64,000 bases of DNA from Fructilactobacillus myrtifloralis (lineage in GTDB: Bacteria; Bacillota; Bacilli; Lactobacillales; Lactobacillaceae), in contig NZ_CP097116.1 in assembly GCF_024029335.1 (NCBI RefSeq), forward strand, positions 558,001 through 622,000. The letters are read 5' to 3'. Below are positions 48,101 through 58,033 of this stretch, one piece after another. Both the position numbers and the translations under genes were made by a program. Under the pieces are notes generated by a model. It was not told the DNA's origin and searched no databases. It saw only the letters and a list, made by a program, of their open reading frames with translations. Positions within the stretch are counted from its first letter, which is position 1. Each line of letters opens with the position of its first letter.

Positions 48101-50449
48101 ATGAAAATTAATCAATTTGCCCAACTTACCAACGTGGCTCCCGCTCAGTGCGAAGCGGAACTAGCCCGGGTGGGTTTTTCAACCACGGCGACGACCATGA
48201 AAGCAACCCTGCACGATTTCTGCCGGCAGGTCCACTGGGAATTGACTAGTGCAGCAGCGCTCACCGCGCAACTGGACCAACTGCTCGCTACCCCGACCCA
48301 GACCATCCCAACCTTTTTACAGAGTGACGAACCGCTGACCACGGAAATCTTCACGCGGATTGCCCTTCAGTTACTGGGCTTTCAAGCGGGCCCTGATTTT
48401 GACCTGGCCGACCCAGTGGTAAGTTGGAAGCAGTTGGGGTTAACGCCCCTGCCAGCCATTCAGGACATTGCCACCCTGCACCAGGCCTGGTACCAGCTGC
48501 TCACCACGCATACTCCCGGCGGATTAACCTACCTCGATCAACTGGCCGCCCAGGGCTACTTTACCCAGGCTCAATTTGACCACTACCGGCCGCTCTTCTT
48601 TAATGGCAAGGCCCAGGCCGTATTCAACGTCCGTGACTTTCACTATGAAACGGTGTTTGTGGAAACGGACTTTGATAGCGACGGGGACGGGCACAACGAT
48701 TTACTCAAAGTGGAGATTACCCGGCCCACGGCTTCCGGCCCCGTGCCCGCCGTCTATACGGCCTCGCCCTATGATCAAGGGGTCAATGAGGCACTAGGCA
48801 AACACCTCACCCACAACGTTAACGTTCCGCTCACTGAAAAACCGGCCGAACGCTTTGTCCCCGCCGAGCCAGCCCCGCTAACGACGGGAGCACCACACAC
48901 CGTCAACGGCACGGCCCCGCATGCCACGCTAAGCCACGAACCACATCCGGGTTACACCCTCAACGACTTTTTGTTACCCCGCGGGTTCGCCAGCGTCTAC
49001 GCGGCGGGAATCGGAACCCTTGATTCGGACGGGCTCCAAACGTGTGGTGATCCCTACCAGACGGCCAGCACAATTGCCGTCATCGAATGGCTGCACGGGG
49101 ACCGCCGCGCCTTTACCAACCGCACCGACGGCATCACCGTTGCCGCAACCTGGTGTAGTGGAAAAGTAGCAATGACCGGGCGTTCGTACCTCGGGACGCT
49201 GGCAATTGCGGCGGCCACCACGGGCGTCGCCGGGTTAAAAACGATCATCCCAGAAGCCGCCATCTCTTCGTGGTACGACTACTACCGCGAAAACGGGTTA
49301 GTCGTCGCCCCCGGTGGGTTTCAAGGCGAAGATGCCGACGTCCTCGCGGGTGAAACCTTCTCACGGAGCCTGCGCCCGGGCGACGAGTTAAAAACTAGAC
49401 CGGCTTTTACCGCCCAACTGCAAGCCCTGCAGGCGGGTCAAGCCCGCGCCACTGGCAATTATAACCAGTTTTGGGACGACCGAAACTACCGAAACCAGGA
49501 CGATCAGGTCCGCGCCGACGTGTTACTGGTCCACGGGCTCAACGACTGGAACGTCAAGCTTAAGAACGCCGGGCAGTTTTGGCAGGACATCCAGCACCTC
49601 CCGATCAGTAAAAAGCTGATCCTTCACCAGGGCCAACACATGTACCTAAACGCCTTTCCGTCCTTTGACTATTCTGACTTAGTCAACCTCTGGTTAAGTA
49701 ACAAGCTCGTCGCCATAAATAACCATGTCGATGCGGTACTGCCAGCGGTAATCGTCCAGGACAACGTAACTCCAGAAACCTGGCACGCCCAACCAAACTG
49801 GTTCAGTGCCGATTCCAGGGACCACGAGCTCCACTTTAACCACTCTCAGTGGACGCAGGCCTATCCGGAAAAGCACTTTGCTGCTTACTGTCAGCACCCC
49901 CAGCAGTGGGAAACGCACCTCACCACCCTAGCAGATCCGACCCTTGCCGACCAACGAACGGTTGCCCACCTTGAGTTTGATCACGATCTAACCATTAACG
50001 GAACGGTGCGCCTCACGCTTGCCGTTAGTAGCGACCACCCGGTGGGCATGATTAGTGCCCAGCTGGTTGACGTCGGAAGTGCCAACCGGCTCCAGCCAAC
50101 GCCTACCGTTTCCGCTCCCCGAGGACTCCCCCTTGGATATCAGTGGTATCAAGATGACGTCCGGGAGTTCCAGCTAGAACAGACGCCCAGTGACCACAAA
50201 ACCATCTCCCGGGTTCACCTCAACTTACAAAATCGAACGAGTCCGTCCATGACCGATCCCCTAGAACCAGGCCAGTTTTATCGGTTAACTTTAGACTTTC
50301 AACCGGTGTACTACCACCTGCCCCAGGGCCGTCAGTTGGCAGTAGTGCTCTACGCCACGGACTTTGCGATGACAACTCGGAGTAACCAAAAGATTACCTA
50401 CACTTTAAAGCCTAACACCGGAACCCTAACCCTCCCGGAACAAGCATAG
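48101..50449 (+). CDS. pepX: Xaa-Pro dipeptidyl-peptidase PepX
   Basis: 782 residues, typical of lactic acid bacteria. Serine exopeptidase of family S15 releasing X-Pro dipeptides in the cytoplasm during peptide use. The catalytic serine is in the motif GRSYLGT, preceded by TVAATWCSGKVAMTGRSY blocks; the PepX helical N-terminal domain (1-200), DGHNDLLKVEITRP, the Asp/His part DVLLVHGLNDWNVK and LHQGQHMY, and the C-terminal jelly-roll are all present. Single gene with its own terminator. Confidence 0.95.
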   Translation: MKINQFAQLTNVAPAQCEAELARVGFSTTATTMKATLHDFCRQVHWELTSAAALTAQLDQLLATPTQTIPTFLQSDEPLTTEIFTRIALQLLGFQAGPDFDLADPVVSWKQLGLTPLPAIQDIATLHQAWYQLLTTHTPGGLTYLDQLAAQGYFTQAQFDHYRPLFFNGKAQAVFNVRDFHYETVFVETDFDSDGDGHNDLLKVEITRPTASGPVPAVYTASPYDQGVNEALGKHLTHNVNVPLTEKPAERFVPAEPAPLTTGAPHTVNGTAPHATLSHEPHPGYTLNDFLLPRGFASVYAAGIGTLDSDGLQTCGDPYQTASTIAVIEWLHGDRRAFTNRTDGITVAATWCSGKVAMTGRSYLGTLAIAAATTGVAGLKTIIPEAAISSWYDYYRENGLVVAPGGFQGEDADVLAGETFSRSLRPGDELKTRPAFTAQLQALQAGQARATGNYNQFWDDRNYRNQDDQVRADVLLVHGLNDWNVKLKNAGQFWQDIQHLPISKKLILHQGQHMYLNAFPSFDYSDLVNLWLSNKLVAINNHVDAVLPAVIVQDNVTPETWHAQPNWFSADSRDHELHFNHSQWTQAYPEKHFAAYCQHPQQWETHLTTLADPTLADQRTVAHLEFDHDLTINGTVRLTLAVSSDHPVGMISAQLVDVGSANRLQPTPTVSAPRGLPLGYQWYQDDVREFQLEQTPSDHKTISRVHLNLQNRTSPSMTDPLEPGQFYRLTLDFQPVYYHLPQGRQLAVVLYATDFAMTTRSNQKITYTLKPNTGTLTLPEQA

Positions 50450-50484
50450 AAAAAGCAACTCTCACTTCGAGAGTTGCTTTTTTT
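50450..50484. terminator. Terminator between pepX and fhs
   Basis: Stem AAAGCAACTCTC / GAGAGTTGCTTT with a small loop, A run before and T8 after. It can serve both convergent genes. Confidence 0.92.
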
Positions 50485-50512
50485 ATATTATCAAGGGTTC
50501 AGGGAGCAACGG

Positions 50513-52174
50513 CTAAAACAAGCCCTGAATCGTTCCATCATCCGTAATCTTAATTTGTTCCGCTGCCGGATGCTTTGGTAAGCCTGGCATCGTTAAAATG
50601 TTGCCGGCCATCGCGACGATAAAGCCCGCTCCAAGCTTCGGAACAAACTCCCGAATGTGAATTTTAAAATCAGTGGGCGCTCCCAACCGTTTCGCATCAT
50701 CCGTAACCGAGTACTGCGTTTTGGCCACAATCACTGGTAACCGATCCCAGCCCCGGTCGGTCAGCTGGTGGAGTTGTTTGACCGCTTTAGGGGCCAACTC
50801 CACCCCTTGCCCACCATAAATTTCAGTTACAATTCGCTTTAACTTGGTTAATAAGTCAGCGTCAGGAGCATACAGGGGGGTAAAGGCTGCCGGTTGTTCC
50901 GTGGCCGCCACCACTCCGGCAGCCAGGGCTTGCGCGCCAGCACCACCGTGGCCCCACACGTCAGCGGGGTAAGCTGGCACCTCGAGCTGACGCGCGTAAT
51001 CAACCACCAGCTGGAGTTCCGCGTCCGTATCATTGGTAAACCGGTTCACGGCCACCACCACCGGAACTCCATAGCGTTTCATACTGTGGACATGCCGGCC
51101 CAGGTTCGCTAAGCCCCGTTGTAAGGCGGCAAGGTCTTCGTGATCGAGTTGGTCCTTCGCAAGGCCCCCGTGCATCTTAAGGGCGCGAACCGTAGCAACA
51201 ACCACGATTGCATCCGGATGCTTTCCGAGTAGTGGTGTTTTGACATCGAGGAACTTTTCGCCCCCCAGATCGGCCCCAAATCCCGCTTCAGTAACCGTAT
51301 AATCCGCCTGTTGGAGCGCTAACTGGGTCGCTTGAATCGAATTGGTTCCCTGAGCAATGTTTGCAAAGGGCCCACCGTGAATCAAAGCCGGCGTGTGGGC
51401 AATTGTTTGCACGAGGTTCGGGAGAATTGCGTCCTTAAGTAACGTGGCAATCGCGCCCCCGACCCCCAATTCTGCTACCGTCACCGGGGTCTGGTCGTAG
51501 GTATACCCCACCACAATCCGGTTAATCCGACGTTTTAAATCGGAAAGATCGGTTGCCAACGTTAAAATGGCCATCATTTCCGAGGCAGCCGTAATCTCGA
51601 AGCTCCCTTCCTGTGGAACTCCACTCGTCCGACCTCCAAGTCCGGTCACCAGGTGCCGTAACGAGCGATCGTTAACGTCTAGGACCCGCTTAATCACGAC
51701 TTGGCGGGGATCTAAGTGGAAGGGGTTTCCCTGATAAATACTATTATCGACGAGGGCCACTAACGTGTTTTGGGCCACGGTTAAAGCGTGAAAATCACCC
51801 GTAAAGTGGAGGTTAATGTCTTCCATCGGGATCACCTGGGAATAACCACCCCCGGTGGCCCCACCCTTTAGTCCCATCACGGGACCTAACGATGGTTCCC
51901 GGAGCGCTAACATCGTCCGGTGCCCGGCTTGTTGCATCGCATCCGCCAATCCAACGGCGACGGTCGACTTTCCTTCTCCCGCCGGAGTCGGATTAATCGA
52001 CGTTACTAATACCAACTTACCGAAGTGGTCTGGCTGAACGGGAGTCGTCCGTTCAATCTTGGCCTTCTGCCGTCCATAGGGGAGCACTTCTTCTGGTTGA
52101 AACCCAGCGGCCTCCGCCACCTTCGTAATGGGCCATGGGTGGGCTGCCTGGGCAATTTCAATATCACTTTGCAT
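50513..52174 (-). CDS. fhs: Formate-tetrahydrofolate ligase
   Basis: 553 residues from the ATG at 52174 ([16 protein letters not shown]), with AAGGAGGA nine bases upstream. Makes 10-formyl-THF from formate, THF and ATP for purine and fMet-tRNA synthesis. P-loop [41 protein letters not shown] (split as blocks) and [16 protein letters not shown] are typical. Single gene. Confidence 0.95.
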   Translation of the reverse strand: MQSDIEIAQAAHPWPITKVAEAAGFQPEEVLPYGRQKAKIERTTPVQPDHFGKLVLVTSINPTPAGEGKSTVAVGLADAMQQAGHRTMLALREPSLGPVMGLKGGATGGGYSQVIPMEDINLHFTGDFHALTVAQNTLVALVDNSIYQGNPFHLDPRQVVIKRVLDVNDRSLRHLVTGLGGRTSGVPQEGSFEITAASEMMAILTLATDLSDLKRRINRIVVGYTYDQTPVTVAELGVGGAIATLLKDAILPNLVQTIAHTPALIHGGPFANIAQGTNSIQATQLALQQADYTVTEAGFGADLGGEKFLDVKTPLLGKHPDAIVVVATVRALKMHGGLAKDQLDHEDLAALQRGLANLGRHVHSMKRYGVPVVVAVNRFTNDTDAELQLVVDYARQLEVPAYPADVWGHGGAGAQALAAGVVAATEQPAAFTPLYAPDADLLTKLKRIVTEIYGGQGVELAPKAVKQLHQLTDRGWDRLPVIVAKTQYSVTDDAKRLGAPTDFKIHIREFVPKLGAGFIVAMAGNILTMPGLPKHPAAEQIKITDDGTIQGLF

Positions 52175-52269
52175 CTTACATCCTCCTTTTCGACCAGCAA
52201 CCGGTCGCACCTTCCTAATCTCTTTATTTTGAGCGATGCGAACGGAAAAAGTCAACTCCCCTAACCGAA

Positions 52270-52304
52270 CAAAACCAGGCGCCCTTCACGAGGACCCCTG
52301 GTTG
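52270..52304 (-). terminator. Terminator of the phn transporter operon
   Basis: Arms AACCAGG / CCTGGTT with further pairing (GTCCTC / GAGG-type) inside and TTTTG after, just behind the last permease gene. Confidence 0.7.
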
Positions 52305-52306
52305 CT

Positions 52307-53104
52307 TTAACCTAAGCGTTTTCGAATGCTGGATGAAGCCGTATCAATCACAATTACCATTACCACGATCCCAATCAGGATAATCCCGGTCTTCGACCAA
52401 TCTCTGGTTTGCAACGCGAACAACAACGGCGTTCCAATCCCTCCGGCTCCCACTAACCCCAAAATGGACGCGGATCGCACGGAGATTTCAAACCGATACA
52501 GCGTATACGACAGCAAGGCGGGTAAAATCGTGGGTAACGTGGCAATCCGAAACGTTTGGAGCTTGGTTCCGCCGGTCGCCATGATGGCCGTTTCCGCACT
52601 GCGGTCCATTTCTTCGATCGCTTCGGAAAACAATTTCCCTAACATCCCGATTGAATGCACCCCGATGGCCAGTACCCCGGCAAAGGAGCCAGGGCCCACC
52701 ATTTTAATGAACAGGATGGCTAGTACCACTTCTGGAAAGGCCCGAATTGCCGTCAGCAGAACCTTGCCTAACGTTGAACGGGGATGGAAAAAGCCCTTGG
52801 TGGTTTGGGCGGCCAAAAAAGCGAACGGCACACTCAACAGGGCTGAGATGATTGTCCCTAAAAAGGCAATTGCCAGCGTGATGACGAGCTGGGATACTAA
52901 GTCTTCCCCGCTCCCGTTATACACATACGACCAGTCCGGATGGATAATGCCCTTGAAAATGGCGGCACTTACCCGCCCCGCGGAGCGCTGGATCCCGGTC
53001 AAGGGAATTCCGGTGATTGACCACCAGTAGATGGCAATGATTCCTAGGGTCACCAGTCCCCATTTCAAGCGGGTGGTTGAGGTTGATTTGGTTTTATTCA
53101 TCAT
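52307..53104 (-). CDS. phnE: Phosphonate/phosphate ABC transporter permease PhnE-like (second)
   Basis: 265 residues, about five to six membrane helices. Permease with the binding-protein-dependent EAA-type loop (LFSEAIEEMDRSAETAIMATGG about 155-180) that contacts PhnC. It starts at the stop of the other permease gene (one base shared). Its N-terminus shares no close similarity at the sequence level with its neighbour, but both have FAFLAAQ/FAFLAAR and GAGGIG blocks, so the two are paralogs. Confidence 0.88.
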   Translation of the reverse strand: MMNKTKSTSTTRLKWGLVTLGIIAIYWWSITGIPLTGIQRSAGRVSAAIFKGIIHPDWSYVYNGSGEDLVSQLVITLAIAFLGTIISALLSVPFAFLAAQTTKGFFHPRSTLGKVLLTAIRAFPEVVLAILFIKMVGPGSFAGVLAIGVHSIGMLGKLFSEAIEEMDRSAETAIMATGGTKLQTFRIATLPTILPALLSYTLYRFEISVRSASILGLVGAGGIGTPLLFALQTRDWSKTGIILIGIVVMVIVIDTASSSIRKRLG

Positions 53105-53898
53105 TATTGAAGTCGCTTCCTTACGTAATTACTGATTGCGTCAATGACTAGTACAACGGCAAAGATGGCCAAAATAATCACCGCCGTCCGGGGATAATCG
53201 AACTGATCCAACGTCTGCTGGAGGTATAATCCAATCCCCCCGGCGCCGAGGTACCCCAAAACGGTTGAGGACCGCACGTTAATCTCGAGGGTATAGAGGA
53301 AGTAACTCATAAACTGCCCCGCGATTTGGGGTAAAATCGCCACCCGAATCGTTTGGAGCATGGTCGCACCGGTGGCGCGTAACGCCCGCACCGGACCTAA
53401 ATCAATTGTTTCTAACACGTCATAAAATAACTTGGCAATCATCCCGAAGGAGAAAAAGGCGAGCGTAATCACCCCGGTCATCGGCCCAATTCCAAAGATG
53501 GCCACGAACAGCGCGGCTAGCAACAGGGTTGGCAGGGTTCTGATTAGCGCTAAGATCAACCGGATCACCAACCGCCCCACCCGATTTTTCACGATGTTGC
53601 GGGCGGCCAGAAAGGCAAAGGGAACCGCCACAATGGCCCCAATCGTTGTCCCGAGAATCGCCATTTGCAACGTTTGGGCAAGCGTGCCCATGATCTTCGT
53701 TAGATAGGGCCAATCCGGATGTTTCATCTGGCTTAACACCACGCCGAACTGGTCGGCATTTTCAAAGAAGGCGTTCACATCAACCCCCGTAATTAGGGCT
53801 GAATAGTAAATTAAGACCAGCAGAACTACGGTCACCGTGATTCCCACCACGTGGAAACGTTGTCTCAGTGGTTGTTCGGGTACCTGTCCCTGTTTCAT
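53104..53898 (-). CDS. phnE: Phosphonate/phosphate ABC transporter permease PhnE-like (first)
   Basis: 264 residues, five to six membrane helices. Contains VPFAFLAARNIVKNR, the coupling loop LFYDVLETIDLGPVRALRATGA, and LGYLGAGGIGLYLQQ. Starts at the phnC stop. Together with the following permease it presumably forms a heterodimeric channel. Confidence 0.9.
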   Translation of the reverse strand: MKQGQVPEQPLRQRFHVVGITVTVVLLVLIYYSALITGVDVNAFFENADQFGVVLSQMKHPDWPYLTKIMGTLAQTLQMAILGTTIGAIVAVPFAFLAARNIVKNRVGRLVIRLILALIRTLPTLLLAALFVAIFGIGPMTGVITLAFFSFGMIAKLFYDVLETIDLGPVRALRATGATMLQTIRVAILPQIAGQFMSYFLYTLEINVRSSTVLGYLGAGGIGLYLQQTLDQFDYPRTAVIILAIFAVVLVIDAISNYVRKRLQ

Positions 53899-54659
53899 TA
53901 GTCATCCCTCCCGTGTTCGTAAACATCGCGGAGCTCGGCTTCGTTGGCTTCCGCAATTGGCTTGTTGTAGACCACCTTGCCGTCCCGAAGCCCAATGATC
54001 CGGTCGGCATACTTCAACGCCAGTGCCATGGAGTGCAGGTTAACCAGGACCGTAATCCGCTCGTACTTTTTCAGGTTATAGAGGTCGTCCATGACCCCCT
54101 TACTCGTCTTGGGGTCCAGCGATGCCACCGGTTCGTCCGCTAACACCAAGGTGGGATCCTGCATGAGCGTTCGGGCAATCGCAACCCGTTGCTTCTGCCC
54201 CCCGGACAACTGGTCGGCCCGGCGGTACAGTTTCTTCACCATGTTCACCTTGTCGAGTTGGGCGACAGCTTGCTGCTGATCCGCCTTTGAGTACAACCCT
54301 AATAACGTTTTCCAGGTCGGATAGTAACCCGTCCGTCCGGCTAACACGTTTTTTTGCACGGTCGTTCGTTCCACGAGGTTGAAATTTTGAAAGATCATCC
54401 CGATTTTACGCCGCATCCGCCGGAGTTCTTTTCCGTGAACCTTGGTAATGTCTTCGCCGTCCACCAGCACCTGACCGTCAGTAACGTCAATCATGCGGTT
54501 AATCGAATTGAACAGGGTACTTTTCCCCGCTCCCGATAGTCCCACGACGGCTACAAACTCCCCTTCGTGCACCGTAAAGTTAATGTCATCGAGGCCCACA
54601 ACGCCACTTGGATAGACCTTGTTAACGTGTTTTAATTCCAATACCGTTTTTTCCGTCAC
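53898..54659 (-). CDS. phnC: Phosphonate/phosphate ABC transporter ATPase PhnC
   Basis: 253 residues. Walker A GLSGAGKSTL, Q-loop IFQNFNLVERTTV, signature LSGGQKQRVAIAR, Walker B LVLADEPVASLDP and H-loop LVNLHSMALALKYADRI (as blocks) are complete. Between phnD and the permeases. Confidence 0.93.
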   Translation of the reverse strand: MTEKTVLELKHVNKVYPSGVVGLDDINFTVHEGEFVAVVGLSGAGKSTLFNSINRMIDVTDGQVLVDGEDITKVHGKELRRMRRKIGMIFQNFNLVERTTVQKNVLAGRTGYYPTWKTLLGLYSKADQQQAVAQLDKVNMVKKLYRRADQLSGGQKQRVAIARTLMQDPTLVLADEPVASLDPKTSKGVMDDLYNLKKYERITVLVNLHSMALALKYADRIIGLRDGKVVYNKPIAEANEAELRDVYEHGRDD

Positions 54660-54673
54660 TAGTCTGTCTCCCC

Positions 54674-55612
54674 TTACTCGTCTAACCGGCCGACTTTTTT
54701 CAAGTTGGTCCGCACACTGTCAAATTCATGATCCTGAACCGGCACATACCCCTGGTGACTATAAAGTTCATAGATGATCCGGTGCCCCTTTTTGGACTTC
54801 GCAATCGTTTGAAAGGCCCGGGCAATTTTCTTGTCCCACTTCGGACTCATATCCCGGCGCACCGAAATGGTATCGTTCGGGATGGGCTGGGTTTTATACA
54901 AAACCGCCGTGTCCTTCATGACGTTGGGATCATCCTTGGCCGCAATTTTCCGCGCTCCTTGGAACACAAAGGCCGCATCGGCATTTCCGTTATACACGGA
55001 TAACACCCCTTGGTCTGCTCCCTTCACGGTGAAGGTCTTAATCCCGTTTTTGTGGATGTTAATCCCGCGGTCGGCTAATTCCACGGCCGGGAAAATATAA
55101 CCAGCAGTTGATGTCGTGTCCTGGATGGCAATCTTCTTTCCCTTTAGATCACTCAGCTTTTTCACCTTACCGTTCTTTTTCACCACAATTTCGCCCCGGT
55201 AGGTGTTCGTCGGCACGTTCGTAATGTCTTCCGTGGCATCTGAGCCATACCGATACCGCGTTGCTTGTAAGATGGCTTTCACCCCGTAGTTAGCGTGCCC
55301 CAGTACGTAGGCCGTGGGTGACAAGAAGGCCACGTCCGCCGTCTTAGATCCCAGTGCTTCGACCATTGAACTCCCGCTGGTCGCCACGACCACCTTCACC
55401 GGAATGTGCAGTTGTTGCTCCAGCATTTTTTCCAGGGGTTTCGCCCGGGCTTCCATCTTGCCGGCGTTTGAAGACGGATTAAATTCCACCACTAGTCGCT
55501 TGGGTTGGTAGTTTTCCGCCCGCGAGTGGTGCTTACATCCGCTCAACCCGCCCCCGATTACGAGCAGGACCAGCGCTAAGCAACCCACCTTTAGTAACTT
55601 CTTGACCTTCAT
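54674..55612 (-). CDS. phnD: Phosphonate/phosphate-binding lipoprotein PhnD
   Basis: 312 residues from the ATG at 55612, after AGGAGGAAC. Signal peptide KKLLKVGCLALVLLVIGG ends in the lipobox LSGC, so the mature protein is a surface lipoprotein. The ligand-binding domain has GSSMVEALGSKTADVAFLSPTAYV and STAGYIFPAVELADRGI, the PhnD family pattern. First gene of phnDCEE; no C-P lyase or phosphonatase genes are near, so the transported compound may be phosphate or an organic phosphate. Confidence 0.92.
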   Translation of the reverse strand: MKVKKLLKVGCLALVLLVIGGGLSGCKHHSRAENYQPKRLVVEFNPSSNAGKMEARAKPLEKMLEQQLHIPVKVVVATSGSSMVEALGSKTADVAFLSPTAYVLGHANYGVKAILQATRYRYGSDATEDITNVPTNTYRGEIVVKKNGKVKKLSDLKGKKIAIQDTTSTAGYIFPAVELADRGINIHKNGIKTFTVKGADQGVLSVYNGNADAAFVFQGARKIAAKDDPNVMKDTAVLYKTQPIPNDTISVRRDMSPKWDKKIARAFQTIAKSKKGHRIIYELYSHQGYVPVQDHEFDSVRTNLKKVGRLDE

Positions 55613-55641
55613 TGCGTTCCTCCTCAACTAAGAATGGCTTT

Positions 55642-55671
55642 ATTTTACCACAATTAAATTAACAATTACAA
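55642..55671 (-). promoter_or_regulatory. Possible promoter of phnDCEE
   Basis: TTGTAA (55671-55666) and TAAAAT (55647-55642), 18-base spacer, 30 bases before phnD. No PhoP-box was recognised. Confidence 0.45.
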
Positions 55672-55766
55672 CTTAAATTGGGTAAATAGTTCGTATTTTA
55701 CTAATTTAAACCGATAACTTACTTTTATATAGCTATAAATTGATGAAATCACGAATTTTAACCACG

Positions 55767-55794
55767 AAAAAAGAGCGACGCGTCCGTCGCTCTT
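55767..55794 (-). terminator. Terminator after serS
   Basis: GAGCGACG-GACG-CGTCGCTC followed by T6 on the minus strand, directly behind the serS stop at 55800. Confidence 0.9.
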
Positions 55795-55799
55795 TGATC

Positions 55800-57089
55800 T
55801 TAGAATAATTGTTGTTTGGTGATTTTTTGCATCCCGTGCATGTATGGTTGCAGGGCTTCCGGAATGTTCACCGAGCCATCTTCGTTTTGGTAGTTTTCCA
55901 AAATGGCAGCCACGGTCCGTCCCACGGCTAGTCCCGAACCGTTTAACGTGTGGACGTACTGCAGTTTCCCGTTCTCATCCCGGTACTGAATGTGGGCCCG
56001 ACGCGCCTGAAAGTCAGTTGTATTCGAACAACTGGAGATCTCTCGGTAACAGTCCTGCGATGGCATCCAAACCTCAATATCGTGGGTCATGGCAGCCGTA
56101 AAGCTCATGTCACTCGAGGTTAGGGTAATCACGTGGTACGGCAAGCCCAGCTTTTCCAAGGAACTTTCCGCCTGGTGCGTAATGTTTTCGAGCGCTGCCC
56201 AAGAATCCTCTGGCTTCGTAAATTGCACCATCTCAACCTTGTTAAACTGGTGGAGCCGGATTAAGCCCTTGGTATCACGACCGGCACTACCGGCTTCTGA
56301 CCGAAAGGCCGGCGTTAAGGCGGTAAACTTCACCGGGAGCTTCTCAGCTGGGATTACTTCATCCCGGTAAAAGTTTACTAACGGAACTTCAGCCGTCGGG
56401 ATCATGGTGAGGTCACTATCAGCGATTTCAAAGCCGGCTTTCGTTTCCAAGAACTTCGGAAATTGCCCCGTGCCGTACATTGAAGCTGAGTTGACCATGT
56501 ACGGAGGCAAGACTTCCGTGTAGCCCGCGCGGTCATTTTCATCGAGGTAGAAATTGTAGACGGCCCGCTCTAACATAGCGCCGGCTCCTAAATAGTAGAC
56601 AAACCGACTTCCAGCCACCTTGGCACTACGTTGAAAGTCCAAGATGTCTAGGTGTTCCCCAATTTCCCAGTGAGATTGCGGTTGAAACGTAAACTGGCGG
56701 GGCGTACCCACCTTCCGCAGTTCCACGGAGCCTTCTTCCGTCAGACTCACGGGCACCTGATCGTTAGGAATGTTGGGCAGGTGTGCTGCAACATCCTGTT
56801 CTGCTTGTTCGACTTGTTCGAGATTCTGGTCCAGCTGTTTAATCTCTTTCCCCACCTCGCGCATCCGTTGAATTGGTGCCTCAGCATCCGCTTTTTGCCG
56901 TTTTAACTGGGAAATTTGGTCTGAAACCGAATTCCGTTCGGCCTTTAGTTGCTCTGTTTTAACGATCAACTCTCGGCGCCGCTGATCTAGTTCCAAGAGG
57001 TGGTCCACCGTTTCCGCGCTCACGCCCCGGGTGGCCATTTTTTCCTTGAACCAATCAGGTTTTTGCCGCACTAACTTAATGTCAATCAT
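55800..57089 (-). CDS. serS: Seryl-tRNA synthetase
   Basis: 429 residues. Class II enzyme: N-terminal tRNA-binding coiled coil (about 30-100, [20 protein letters not shown] type), motif 2 [26 protein letters not shown] (in blocks) and motif 3 [20 protein letters not shown]. Start ATG after AGGAGGTA. Controlled by a T-box in the leader, where uncharged tRNA-Ser would permit read-through. Confidence 0.96.
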   Translation of the reverse strand: MIDIKLVRQKPDWFKEKMATRGVSAETVDHLLELDQRRRELIVKTEQLKAERNSVSDQISQLKRQKADAEAPIQRMREVGKEIKQLDQNLEQVEQAEQDVAAHLPNIPNDQVPVSLTEEGSVELRKVGTPRQFTFQPQSHWEIGEHLDILDFQRSAKVAGSRFVYYLGAGAMLERAVYNFYLDENDRAGYTEVLPPYMVNSASMYGTGQFPKFLETKAGFEIADSDLTMIPTAEVPLVNFYRDEVIPAEKLPVKFTALTPAFRSEAGSAGRDTKGLIRLHQFNKVEMVQFTKPEDSWAALENITHQAESSLEKLGLPYHVITLTSSDMSFTAAMTHDIEVWMPSQDCYREISSCSNTTDFQARRAHIQYRDENGKLQYVHTLNGSGLAVGRTVAAILENYQNEDGSVNIPEALQPYMHGMQKITKQQLF

Positions 57090-57121
57090 GTTACTACCTC
57101 CTATAATTAGCTGTATTTACG

Positions 57122-57335
57122 CAAAAAGACCCCCGCCCTAAATTGGGACGAAGGTCTTTGTTCGCGGTACCACCCAAGTTCCTGACTACGTCAGACACTC
57201 ATTGGGATTGGTAACGGAATCACCGTGCAGGATTAACTGCCCTGAAGCGTAGCGGAATTTCGAACGATGACTCACACCACCCGTCACCTCTCTGTGGTTC
57301 TACTTAAACTACACCATTAGTTTGTGTTTTCTTCA
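57122..57335 (-). ncRNA. T-box riboswitch of serS
   Basis: Minus strand: the T-box sequence GGGTGGTACCGCG is at 57175-57163, followed by the terminator AAAGACC..GGGTCTTTTT (57159-57123) whose lower arm competes with the antiterminator. Upstream lies the stem I region with AGAGAGGTGACGGG and GTGAGTCAT. A possible specifier codon TCC (Ser) occurs in GAAATTCCGC at about 57255-57250; this choice is uncertain. A TATAAT (57340-57335) precedes the leader. Confidence 0.9.
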
Positions 57336-57346
57336 TTATACAATAT

Positions 57347-57985
57347 CTAGGCAAAGATTTGGTTAATTTTTGCATCCACCAGGGCAAAAATCTGGTCACG
57401 CGCCGCGGGATCCTCCACAAACTCGAGCTGGTCGCCATCAATTTCCAACTTTGGTGAGAGATCGTACTGGGCAAACCAGGTATCATACCGTTCGTTTAAC
57501 TCCCGGTAGTAATCGTAGAGGCTCGCATCGTGATCAAGCTGCTCGTAACTGCGACCGCGCTTCTTAATCCGCTTCAGCATCGTGTCAAAGGAAACGTGTA
57601 AGTAGATCAATAAATCGGGGAGCTTTTGGTAGTCAGCGGGCCCAACGGGTTCTAACATGTTTTGCAACAACGAATCGTAGGTGTCCACTTCCGTTGCCGT
57701 TGAACGCCCGAGATCGGCGTTTAAATGAAATAACAGCGAATCTTCAAACAACGAGCGGTCCATGACACTGTAACGGTTGGCGTTCGCTTCTTTAATCGCC
57801 GCTAACCGCTTGTTCAAAAAATAAATTTGCAGTAAAAAGGCGTATTTTTGTGGATCTTTGTAAAACAACGGTAAAATCTCGTTATCATCGACCGACTCGT
57901 AAAACGCCGGGGCATTCAGGTGCTCTGCGAGTAAGGTGGTTAACGAGGTTTTCCCCGCCCCAATGGGGCCTGATAAAACGATCAT
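57347..57985 (-). CDS. Deoxynucleoside kinase (dGK/dAK/dCK family)
   Basis: 212 residues. Phosphorylates deoxynucleosides for dNTP salvage. P-loop GPIGAGKTSL (6-15), the substrate-side VDDNEILPLFY, the DRSLFED motif (about 76-82) with the catalytic ERS-like position, and the LID RIKKRGRSYE are present. Lactobacilli often carry two such kinases in tandem; here only one is found. Probably follows lysP in the same transcript, as no terminator lies between. Confidence 0.88.
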   Translation of the reverse strand: MIVLSGPIGAGKTSLTTLLAEHLNAPAFYESVDDNEILPLFYKDPQKYAFLLQIYFLNKRLAAIKEANANRYSVMDRSLFEDSLLFHLNADLGRSTATEVDTYDSLLQNMLEPVGPADYQKLPDLLIYLHVSFDTMLKRIKKRGRSYEQLDHDASLYDYYRELNERYDTWFAQYDLSPKLEIDGDQLEFVEDPAARDQIFALVDAKINQIFA

Positions 57986-58033
57986 GTGGATTCCTCCCCT
58001 GAAACTGGTTTCTACCTAGCTTTCATTTTAGCA

